This document shows positions 1 through 5,930 of a stretch of 10,645 nucleotides of DNA, piece by piece (the stretch's first letter is position 1; each line of letters begins with the position of its first letter). The translations under genes and the position numbers were made by a program. The notes under the pieces are model-generated. The model was not told the DNA's origin, made no database searches, and saw only the letters and a list, made by a program, of their open reading frames with translations. Origin of the DNA: Micrococcales bacterium (GTDB lineage: Bacteria; Actinomycetota; Actinomycetes; S36-B12; UBA10799); assembly GCA_023252115.1 (NCBI GenBank), contig JAHEXM010000030.1:1-10645 (forward strand), written 5' to 3'.

Positions 1-318
1 AGACTGATATGACGTGCCTACTGGTGCGGTTGGATCGCTGCTTGCAACGAGCACACCGGTCGAGTCAACTATGCCCACTGTGCCGCCGACTGACTGGCTA
101 TAGGCAGAGACCATGGCAGTCAATGCGGGATTGTTCAGTGCCTTCCCTTCCGACAACGCATCCTCGCTTCGTCCGGCAATAACGAACGCATCTCGTTGCA
201 ACTCTGTGATGATTCGATTGCTTTCAGTGGATCGCAGGTACAGCGCCAATGGAACATCCTGAACAATCAGAACCATGGCCGTAAGTCCCACCAGAACTGC
301 AGCGAGTCGCCATTTCAT
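1..318 (-). CDS. Two-component sensor histidine kinase, N-terminal part (runs off the left edge)
   Basis: Translating the minus strand from the ATG at 318 gives 106 residues that stay open to the window edge. The protein begins MKWRLAAVLVGLTAMVLIVQ, a short basic end followed by a hydrophobic segment (about residues 4-24) that should be the first membrane helix. An extracytoplasmic stretch follows, with GTVGIVDSTGVLVASSDP at residues 79-96, which resembles the strand-rich part of sCache/PAS-like sensor domains. The ATG overlaps the TGA of the response regulator (ATGA), so the two are translationally coupled. The catalytic part (HisKA, HATPase) lies outside the window, so the kinase call rests on the position after an OmpR-type regulator and on the topology. 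The ligand cannot be guessed. Confidence 0.8.
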   Translation of the reverse strand, partial: MKWRLAAVLVGLTAMVLIVQDVPLALYLRSTESNRIITELQRDAFVIAGRSEDALSEGKALNNPALTAMVSAYSQSVGGTVGIVDSTGVLVASSDPTAPVGTSYQS

Positions 319-1049
319 TCAGCGACGTCCTTGGCAAACTCGGGATCATTCGGTCCCGACCCTGCGTCGCCGAGGCGAAACCCCACCCCGCGCACGGATT
401 CGATCCAGCTCGGATCGCCGAGCTTTTTCCGCAGCGACGCAACATGGGCATCGACGGTCTTGGTCGGTCCGTACCAATCGGTTTCCCACACGTTGCGCAA
501 TATGTCGATACGTCGACAGACGGCGCCGGGGTCTTCGGCCAGGAAACTCAGCAGGGCGAATTCCTTAGCAGTCAACGCGATTTCGTTGCCGTCCACAAAT
601 GTGCGTTGGGCACGTCGATCGATGAGCAATGCGCCGATCTGCTGGCGCGCGGATTCAGGGTTCATCGAAGGCGCTATCCGGTGTACCGAGGATCGCCTGC
701 CCACTGCGCGAATACGCGCGACCAGTTCGCGAATGCCAAATGGCTTCGCGAGATAGTCATCGGCGCCTAGTTCGAGTCCAACAACTTTGTCGATCTCTTC
801 GCCACGAGCACTAATCACAATGATCTGTACCGATTCTGATTCGGCGCGTAGGGTCCGGCAGACGTCCTGGCCGTCAATATCTGGCAGCCCAAGGTCGAGT
901 AGGACTATCTCGGGACGCGGTTCGCTTGCAGCCGCCGCTAACGCGGCTGTGCCACTGCTAACGGAATCCACGGTGTATCCGTTTGCTTCAAGCCCATGAC
1001 GCACACTCGCAGCGACACCCGGGTCATCCTCAACGAGCAGAACGCGCAT
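315..1049 (-). CDS. OmpR/PhoB-family response regulator
   Basis: A 244-residue, full-length winged-helix response regulator. The receiver domain (about 1-118) has the acidic pair D8/D9 in LLVEDD, the phospho-acceptor D52 in LLDLGLPDIDG, a Ser at the switch position (VISARG, S80) and K102 in AKPFG. The C-terminal DNA-binding domain (about 135-228) has the hallmarks of the Trans_reg_C fold: LTAKEFALLSFLAEDPG, then TVDAHVASLRKKLGD and the closing wing VRGVGFRLG. It should be phosphorylated by the kinase encoded immediately downstream and act as a transcription factor. A weak GAGG lies about 13 nt upstream of the ATG, and an in-frame TGA just upstream rules out an earlier start. The gene diverges from the small membrane-protein gene at 1215, a possible target. 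Specificity (phosphate, metal, envelope stress) cannot be read from the sequence. Confidence 0.93.
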   Translation of the reverse strand: MRVLLVEDDPGVAASVRHGLEANGYTVDSVSSGTAALAAAASEPRPEIVLLDLGLPDIDGQDVCRTLRAESESVQIIVISARGEEIDKVVGLELGADDYLAKPFGIRELVARIRAVGRRSSVHRIAPSMNPESARQQIGALLIDRRAQRTFVDGNEIALTAKEFALLSFLAEDPGAVCRRIDILRNVWETDWYGPTKTVDAHVASLRKKLGDPSWIESVRGVGFRLGDAGSGPNDPEFAKDVAE

Positions 1050-1182
1050 GTCTCATTGTGTACCTCACAAGATTGGATGCGGACGTCGCTCCGGGAAGCT
1101 TTCCAAACGTGAACGTCGAATTGGCAATTCCTTGGATTTAGCAATGACCACGGTTAATGCTTTTCGGGGTAACGTTTGATTT

Positions 1183-1207
1183 GAGGGTATTGAACCCTCC
1201 TTGGAGG
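1183..1207 (+). promoter_or_regulatory. Leader with two mutually exclusive small hairpins, one covering the Shine-Dalgarno
   Basis: The Shine-Dalgarno GGAGG at 1203-1207 is 7 nt from the GTG at 1215. Upstream, GAGGGT (1183-1188) is the exact reverse complement of ACCCTC (1194-1199). The segment CCTC (1196-1199) is also complementary to GAGG (1204-1207), with CTTG as the loop. Both pairings need the same CCTC, so only one can form: the first exposes the Shine-Dalgarno and the second hides it. The stems are only 6 and 4 bp, so this may be chance. Regulation is inferred, not shown. Confidence 0.35.
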
Positions 1208-1214
1208 TACTGCT

Positions 1215-1637
1215 GTGTCGCACGTCAGGGCAACTACAACGTTTTCGACGGTCGGCATCCTGCTGATCGCGGTTGCCGCCGGTGCCGTCAATGTTCAAGT
1301 TCTGCGCTCCGCTTCAGCTGCCAGCGATGCATCTACGCGAGACAATGTGCTGGTTATTACCGAATCGCCGGTCTCGGACTCACCCGCTAATACTGCGCAG
1401 GCCAAAGCGGATCACCCGATCGCGACAAGCGGCTCACGGTCTGCCGCTCTGACACATGCAGAAGCCAACAGGCCTCCGGCACCAAATTCGCGGCGTGAAA
1501 ACGGGTCAGATGGCGCACAAAGCGAAGCCGACCGGTCCTCAGGTGGAGCAAACGCACACCAGGATTCGAGCAAGAGCCAGTCCTCGCATGACAATGCTCA
1601 AAGCGCGAACGGCAGTGCCGCGCAGCGCGACGACTAG
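1215..1637 (+). CDS. Small membrane-anchored protein with a low-complexity Ser/Ala/Asn-rich tail
   Basis: 140 residues starting at GTG with a good GGAGG 7 nt upstream. I do not recognise the family. Residues 10-27 (FSTVGILLIAVAAGAVNV) form one hydrophobic helix after a short N-terminal segment with a single Arg, read either as a signal anchor or as an uncleaved or poorly cleaved signal peptide. The rest is hydrophilic, rich in Ala, Ser, Asn, Gln, His and charged residues, has no Cys, and ends SANGSAAQRDD. It is probably disordered and outside the membrane. The gene diverges from the two-component operon across 165 bp and sits 69 nt before the chagasin-like lipoprotein gene on the same strand, so an envelope role under that regulator is plausible but unproven. 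Confidence 0.65.
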   Translation: MSHVRATTTFSTVGILLIAVAAGAVNVQVLRSASAASDASTRDNVLVITESPVSDSPANTAQAKADHPIATSGSRSAALTHAEANRPPAPNSRRENGSDGAQSEADRSSGGANAHQDSSKSQSSHDNAQSANGSAAQRDD

Positions 1638-1706
1638 TCGACCCTGATTGATTCAACTGATGACCAAGCCCCAGTTTGTGCATTGCCGTTGCAACTGAGG
1701 CACTAT

Positions 1707-2195
1707 GTGCGCGTGCTTGTTTCAGTGCTCCGTCGAAGCGCATTGCTGACGATCATTGGCGTTTTCGTCTTTGGGTTAGCGGCATGTGGTTCAGGTTCGA
1801 CCACCACCAAATCAAGTCCGAGCCCGCTGCCAGAGGTAGTGGTCACCAAGCTTCCGGCCTCCATCACAGTCGCTCGATCACAAACCATCAGCGTCAAACT
1901 CGACGCGAACCCTTCAACGGGCTTCGTCTGGCGCGTAACCGACGAAGCTGGTGCCACGGTCGTCCCTGGCCCAGCACCATCGCCAGGTGATCCTGCGGAG
2001 GGGACGCAAGCAGTCATCATGCGAACTGCTCCGACGTATGTGGCCGGACCGACTAACGAGCCGGGCGCAACGGGAATGTCCATCACCACGTTCGTTGCCC
2101 AAACCGCTGGGTCATCCGTTTTCAATTTCACGTACGGACGCCCGACAACAAACAACGGAGCCACCACCAGCCAGCTGGTTATCCGCGTCAACTAG
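1707..2195 (+). CDS. Chagasin-like (I42 family) cysteine protease inhibitor lipoprotein
   Basis: I chose the GTG at 1707 (162 residues) because CTGAGG at 1695-1700 lies 6 nt upstream. An in-frame TTG at 1683 would add eight residues but lacks such a site. The N-terminus is a lipoprotein signal, RR followed by a hydrophobic run and the lipobox LAAC with C27 as the lipidation site, then a Ser/Thr/Pro linker. The domain (about 52-162) matches the chagasin immunoglobulin-like fold: NPSTGFVW (68-75) corresponds to the NPTTG loop, a Gly-rich loop lies near GATG (120-123), and NFTYGRP (140-146) corresponds to the RPW loop. The usual Trp of RPW is Thr here. Chagasins block papain-like proteases by inserting these three loops in the active-site cleft. 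No papain-like protease is encoded nearby, so the target may be an enzyme elsewhere in the cell or from another organism. Confidence 0.8.
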   Translation: MRVLVSVLRRSALLTIIGVFVFGLAACGSGSTTTKSSPSPLPEVVVTKLPASITVARSQTISVKLDANPSTGFVWRVTDEAGATVVPGPAPSPGDPAEGTQAVIMRTAPTYVAGPTNEPGATGMSITTFVAQTAGSSVFNFTYGRPTTNNGATTSQLVIRVN

Positions 2196-2218
2196 CCAGC
2201 AGCGGAATTCACTCACCG

Positions 2219-3253
2219 TTAGTGCGCCAAAATCACCTTTCCGTCGGGCAGGTCATAAGTAATCGCGAACTCTCGGAAAGCGGCAATGCCCGAGATCAGA
2301 ATCGGTGTGGGTGAATTAGTAATCGACACTTGATTCTTTCCAGCAGTTGATCCCGAAGTGAAACTCCACAGCGGCGTACCGCCTGCGCTGGTTGCCAACG
2401 ACAGCGGCAGACCATCGGGGGCAAACGGAGGCGGTGGTGCGCCAGGCACTGATGTGCTGGCTGTAGTCAAGACTGACCCGGTGTCAAAAGTAGTGTTCAA
2501 ACACTGCGATTGCTGCGGTGAACCAAACGCCCAGCAGCCCTGAATCGATTGATCGTTCCAAGCAGGCGCGCCATTTGATTGACGTTCGTCCGCTGAAGCC
2601 TGCATCGGAAACGCGGCTACCGGCGAATTCGGGGGACTGCCGAATGCAATTGTTCCGCTAGTTGAACCCAACGAGACGGTGTACGTCGAGGGAATACCGC
2701 CATCGAGTTGCAACAGCGGGTTGAAGACTGGCGCACTGTTGAGTCCAATCCCAACGATTCCATCGACTCGCTGATCGCTGGTATATCCGGCTGCATCGTG
2801 CAGGCCCGGACAATTGGGTTGCTCCGCCATGCACCCGACGTTCTTGACGACCTCAAACTGAATCGACCCTGCGGTCGGCATTCCACCAATAACAGCTGGT
2901 GCCTCGGCGCGCGTGCCGTTAAACACTGTCCCGTCACCGAATAGCGCATGCTCTTGCGTACCCGATGTCTTGATCCCGGAATCACCAACAGACTTCGCAA
3001 ACATTCGCAGCCCAATCGAACCGGAGTCGAGCAGCATCGGCACAGTCGGTCCACCAGCAACGCTGACTTGCACGACAGGCCGTGGATGAGTCCCATCAAC
3101 CGTGACGATTGATACCGGAATCTTTTTGCCTGCAAGCGGCCCACCCGCCGGGACTGAAGTCGATGGCATCGGGGGAACACCGAGGCAGCCGGAGGTCGCA
3201 AGAACCGCGGCTAGGCCAACGGCAAGCGCGGTCACACGCCGTCGGCTCGACAC
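2219..3253 (-). CDS. Secreted pepsin-like aspartic protease, predicted lipoprotein
   Basis: I place the start at the GTG at 3253 (344 residues), 10 nt after the cysC stop. It gives a clean lipoprotein signal, MSSRRRVTALAVGLAAVLAT followed by SGC with C23 lipidated. An ATG at 3331 would put the first 26 residues inside cysC. No clear Shine-Dalgarno is visible, so coupling to cysC is likely. Two lobes each carry a catalytic motif: MLLDSGSIGLRMF with D76 and TTFDTGSVLT with D257. The flap is FGDGTVFNG (105-113), DGIVGIGL (164-171) resembles the conserved turn of the family, and the end GIAAFREFAITYDLPDGKVILA matches the pepsin C-terminal strands. Cysteine pairs 141/148 and 240/251 could form disulfides. 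The overall look resembles the protease domain of mycobacterial PecA-type PE_PGRS proteins and DUF3443 proteins. It should act outside the membrane, but its substrate is unknown. Confidence 0.78.
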   Translation of the reverse strand: MSSRRRVTALAVGLAAVLATSGCLGVPPMPSTSVPAGGPLAGKKIPVSIVTVDGTHPRPVVQVSVAGGPTVPMLLDSGSIGLRMFAKSVGDSGIKTSGTQEHALFGDGTVFNGTRAEAPAVIGGMPTAGSIQFEVVKNVGCMAEQPNCPGLHDAAGYTSDQRVDGIVGIGLNSAPVFNPLLQLDGGIPSTYTVSLGSTSGTIAFGSPPNSPVAAFPMQASADERQSNGAPAWNDQSIQGCWAFGSPQQSQCLNTTFDTGSVLTTASTSVPGAPPPPFAPDGLPLSLATSAGGTPLWSFTSGSTAGKNQVSITNSPTPILISGIAAFREFAITYDLPDGKVILAH

Positions 3254-3263
3254 AGGCAGGCCG

Positions 3264-3854
3264 TTACTTCTGTCGATCCAGGATTGCCTGAAGAACGTTC
3301 TTGGCAGTGGTGCCGAGATCAGCATCGCCATGAACGTGGAGCTCGGGCTTCACTGGTTCTTCGTAACTTTGTCCCACACCGGTCATGTTGGTGATCTGAC
3401 CAGCACGCGCTTTCTTGTACAAACCCTTCGGATCGCGCTCGCTGCACAACTCAGCAGGAGTGTCGACGAAGACTTCGATGAAAATTTCGGGCGAAAAGAT
3501 TGCCCGCGCTGCGGCGCGATCCACTTCGAACGGCGACACCAGAGCAACGATCACGATGACCCCTGAATCGGCGATCAACCGTGCTGCCTCGGCCACGCGA
3601 CGCACATTCTCGTGGCGATCCGCTGGATAAAAACCAAGGTCACTGGTGAGTCCACCGCGAACGTTGTCGCCGTCCAAGACCATTGTCTTGAGGCCCTCGT
3701 CGTACAACAGGCGGTCAACCGCATTCGCCAACGTGCTCTTGCCGGATCCGGGGAGTCCGGTCAGCCAAAGGACCACTGGTGTCTGTTTCATCAACTCGGC
3801 ACGGTCCGCGGGTGCGATGCTGAATGCTTGAGCGGTGACGTTGCGGTCGGTCAT
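3264..3854 (-). CDS. cysC: Adenylylsulfate (APS) kinase
   Basis: 196 residues, the usual length for a stand-alone CysC. It transfers phosphate from ATP to the 3'-OH of APS to make PAPS, the donor for sulfation or for sulfate reduction. The P-loop is GLPGSGKST (33-41; most relatives have GLSGSGKST). DGDNVR (61-66) and HENVRR (81-86) bind APS, SPF with S108 matches the Ser phosphorylated in the E. coli enzyme, and the lid region GLYKKARAG (144-152) with NMTGVGQSYEEP is highly typical. A GGAG lies 10 nt before the ATG. No cysD, cysN or sulfotransferase gene is visible here. The gene follows the crotonase after 94 nt and precedes the aspartic protease by 10 nt. Confidence 0.95.
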   Translation of the reverse strand: MTDRNVTAQAFSIAPADRAELMKQTPVVLWLTGLPGSGKSTLANAVDRLLYDEGLKTMVLDGDNVRGGLTSDLGFYPADRHENVRRVAEAARLIADSGVIVIVALVSPFEVDRAAARAIFSPEIFIEVFVDTPAELCSERDPKGLYKKARAGQITNMTGVGQSYEEPVKPELHVHGDADLGTTAKNVLQAILDRQK

Positions 3855-3948
3855 CCCTAGCTGCTCCTACGTCTGAATCTGCGGTACGGGAATGTGGCCC
3901 CTAACTTACGCGCTGCCAATTCAACGGTCCGGTAGTTGGCGCGGTAAT

Positions 3949-4812
3949 TCATCCCTGTTGCCCATGACGGCCTGCTCCCGAGGCGAATCGGGAAGCACCT
4001 TCTGCCGCACCGTTTTGTAGCGAGTGCATTCCCAACCCCCATTCGGTATTGAGGGCCTGGTCAAGCGATTGACCCCACGAGCGATAGGCCGATTCCCGAT
4101 CGTTGCGTAGGCAATTCTGAGGCAATGAAGCTATCTCGTGAGCCAGGATTTCAGCGGATTCACGTGCACTGCCCGGTGGCACAACTCGACTCGCAAGTCC
4201 AATGCGTTGCGCCTCATCTGCCGACACCGGACGCCCGGTCAAAATCAGATCGAGGGCGACTCCCATGCCGACAATTTGCGGCAATCGAACCGTGCCGCCA
4301 TCGATGAGGGGAACACCCCAGCGGCGGCAAAAGACTCCGAAAGTCGCGTCCGACTCAACGACACGAAGATCACACCAAACCGCCAGTTCGAGTCCGCCCG
4401 CGACTGCATATCCACTAATCGCAGCGATGACCGGTTTACGCAAATGCATCCGGGATGGCCCCATAGGTCCATCCCCGTCGGGCTCCAAGCGGTTCCCGCG
4501 ACCCTGGGCAAATGCCGTCAGGTCAGCACCGGAACAAAACGTTCCCCCTTCGCCCCACAACACCGCAACGGCGGCATCATCGTCTTCGTCAAACGCGCGG
4601 AAGGCTTCAGCCAGCGCTTCAGCCGTTGGTTTGTCGACCGCGTTGCGAACTTCCGGTCGATTCAAAATCACCGTGGTGACGGGGCCTGACTTCTCGACCC
4701 GGACGGAACTCGCCTCCCCTTCCGCAAGGTGGAACTTTCCGTCCATAGTTGAACCACTTTGTTCCACTTTGCGGGAGGGGGGGCCTTCAGATGCTGGGGG
4801 TTTCGCTGGCAT
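3949..4812 (-). CDS. Enoyl-CoA hydratase/isomerase (crotonase) family protein
   Basis: 287 residues from the ATG at 4812. The crotonase core has ILNRPEVRNAV (49-59), the oxyanion-hole segments FCSGADL (92-98) and GYAVAGGLELA (134-144), and the C-terminal EGASRFASGAGRHG, so it is not truncated. E142 matches the first catalytic Glu of rat mitochondrial hydratase (E144). The second Glu (E164) falls at C162 in FGVFCRRWGVPLIDGG, so true hydratase activity is doubtful and isomerase or another crotonase reaction is possible. The first 22 residues are Pro/Ser-rich and unlike the family, and a second ATG at 4746 would remove them. I keep 4812 because TACTCT lies exactly 6 nt upstream, a leaderless arrangement shared with two other genes here. 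It is divergent from the phosphotransferase/dehydrogenase pair, with which it probably works in acyl-CoA breakdown. Confidence 0.88.
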   Translation of the reverse strand: MPAKPPASEGPPSRKVEQSGSTMDGKFHLAEGEASSVRVEKSGPVTTVILNRPEVRNAVDKPTAEALAEAFRAFDEDDDAAVAVLWGEGGTFCSGADLTAFAQGRGNRLEPDGDGPMGPSRMHLRKPVIAAISGYAVAGGLELAVWCDLRVVESDATFGVFCRRWGVPLIDGGTVRLPQIVGMGVALDLILTGRPVSADEAQRIGLASRVVPPGSARESAEILAHEIASLPQNCLRNDRESAYRSWGQSLDQALNTEWGLGMHSLQNGAAEGASRFASGAGRHGQQG

Positions 4813-4818
4813 AGACCG

Positions 4819-4824
4819 AGAGTA
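4819..4824 (-). promoter_or_regulatory. -10 element of a leaderless promoter for the crotonase gene
   Basis: On the minus strand TACTCT fits TANNNT and is followed by 6 nt (CGGTCT) and then the ATG at 4812. There is no Shine-Dalgarno. In actinobacteria this spacing places the transcript start at the start codon itself. No convincing -35 is visible. Confidence 0.5.
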
Positions 4825-4833
4825 CGAGGCACA

Positions 4834-4849
4834 GTTAACGCGCGATAAC
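4834..4849. promoter_or_regulatory. Near-palindrome between divergent promoters, candidate operator
   Basis: GTTAACGCGCGATAAC is symmetrical in 7 of 8 base pairs; only the A4838/A4845 pair breaks the symmetry. It overlaps the start of the plus-strand -10 (4846-4851) and covers the region where the -35 of the minus-strand promoter would lie. One bound repressor, for example of the TetR type common in acyl-CoA regulons, could control both directions. No regulator gene is encoded in the window. Confidence 0.45.
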
Positions 4850-4851
4850 CT
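4846..4851 (+). promoter_or_regulatory. -10 element of a leaderless promoter for the phosphotransferase gene
   Basis: TAACCT fits TANNNT and is followed by 6 nt (CGGCTC) and the ATG at 4858. The absence of a Shine-Dalgarno before this ATG supports a leaderless transcript. The -35 region (about 4823-4828, TACGAG) does not match the consensus. Confidence 0.5.
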
Positions 4852-4857
4852 CGGCTC

Positions 4858-5925
4858 ATGTCTTCGAGCACCGAAATGCCGAACACCACCACGCCAAAGG
4901 GTGTCGATCTACAGGCGTTGAGCGCATACATCGAAAAATACGTTGCTGATTTCGATACCAGCGATTTGCGCGTCGAACTCATTGCGGGCGGACGATCAAA
5001 CCTGACCTATTTCGTGACCGGCGCCGATCGAACGATCGTGTTGCGCCGACCACCACTCGGTCATGTGTTGGCCACGGCGCACGACATGGCTCGCGAATAT
5101 CGAGTTATCTCTGCGCTTGCTCCAACGACAGTTCCCGTTGCGCGACCGATCGTATTGTGCGAAGACGACAGCGTGCTCGGCGCACCGTTCTATTTGATGG
5201 AGCGCGTCGATGGCATTGTGCTGCGCAACTTTGATGATGCGGTGGCCCTAGGTGCCGCACTTATCCCACCACTGTCCTACCGTCTCGTTGCCGTACTCGG
5301 TGAGCTTCACGCCATTGATCCTGAGTCGATCGGGCTGTCGGACTTTGGGCGACCTGCAGGCTTTCTGGAACGCCAGTTGAAACGGTGGTCCACTCAACTT
5401 GAATCATCGAAGTCGCGCGAAGTGCCTGGAATTGACGCACTTGTTGATCGGTTGGCCAAAAAAGTTCCGACCACTCAACGCTCGACAATTGTTCACGGCG
5501 ATTACCGGCTCGACAACGTCATCATGCAACAACAAATTGATGGGCGATACGACGTCGGTGCTGTTGTCGATTGGGAAATGTCAACCCTTGGCGATCCGCT
5601 GACTGACATTGGCTTGTTCTGCGTGTACTGGAATGGGATGGGAAGCGGAAGCCTCACCCCGCAACCCGGTGCGATCGACGCACCGCCACCGTTCCCACCA
5701 ACGGCAGACATGGTGGCGACATACACAGAAACCAGCGGGCTCGATCTGGAACCTCTTCCCTGGTACTACAGCTTCGCTTGTTTCAAGCTCGGCGTGATCC
5801 TGGAAGGGATTCATTTCCGACACACGCAGGGACAGACACTTGGAGATGGATTCGCTGGAATTGGCGACCTTGTTGCACCGCTCGTTGCCTGCGGCATCGA
5901 GAGCCTCGACGAAGCTGGGATGTAG
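4858..5925 (+). CDS. APH-fold phosphotransferase, ACAD10/11 kinase-domain type
   Basis: 355 residues, usual for this family. The kinase-like fold is complete: an N-lobe with GGRSNLTYFV (44-53) as the nucleotide loop, R63/R64 in VLRRPP, E80 in MAREY, the catalytic loop HGDYRLDN (213-220) with D215 and N220, and the metal-binding motif VVDWEMSTLGDP with D238. These features, especially LRRPP and DWEMSTLGDPLTDIG, place it with the kinase domain of ACAD10/ACAD11 and with Pseudomonas LvaA, not with antibiotic-modifying enzymes. Those enzymes phosphorylate the 4-hydroxyl of 4-hydroxyacyl-CoA. The dehydrogenase gene starts 5 nt after its stop, which supports the same role. An alternative start at 4876 is possible, but the leaderless -10 favours 4858. 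The substrate is inferred from family and context only. Confidence 0.88.
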   Translation: MSSSTEMPNTTTPKGVDLQALSAYIEKYVADFDTSDLRVELIAGGRSNLTYFVTGADRTIVLRRPPLGHVLATAHDMAREYRVISALAPTTVPVARPIVLCEDDSVLGAPFYLMERVDGIVLRNFDDAVALGAALIPPLSYRLVAVLGELHAIDPESIGLSDFGRPAGFLERQLKRWSTQLESSKSREVPGIDALVDRLAKKVPTTQRSTIVHGDYRLDNVIMQQQIDGRYDVGAVVDWEMSTLGDPLTDIGLFCVYWNGMGSGSLTPQPGAIDAPPPFPPTADMVATYTETSGLDLEPLPWYYSFACFKLGVILEGIHFRHTQGQTLGDGFAGIGDLVAPLVACGIESLDEAGM

Positions 5926-5930
5926 TTACC

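Noticed and set aside
196..756. 186-codon open frame on the plus strand opposite the response regulator and kinase genes
   Set aside because: It is covered by two well-supported minus-strand genes and shows no domain or ribosome-binding site.
1703..2191. 162-codon open frame antisense to the chagasin-like gene
   Set aside because: The plus strand has the Shine-Dalgarno, lipobox and chagasin motifs; the antisense frame shows no recognisable domain.
2196..2218. Bidirectional terminator between the convergent lipoprotein genes
   Set aside because: The 23-bp spacer holds no hairpin and no T-run. The same is true of the 14 bp at 7773-7786.
3254..3331. Start of the aspartic protease at the ATG at 3331
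   Set aside because: The extra 26 residues overlap the end of cysC and would bury the lipoprotein signal that starts cleanly at the GTG at 3253.
4858..5925. Aminoglycoside resistance gene
   Set aside because: The APH fold is shared, but LRRPP, DWEMSTLGDPLTDIG and the coupled dehydrogenase point to the ACAD10/11-LvaA group.
5778..5930. N-terminal extension of the dehydrogenase frame by 51 codons
   Set aside because: It lies entirely inside the phosphotransferase gene, is rich in Arg, Trp and Cys unlike the family, and the GTG at 5931 gives the normal N-terminus.
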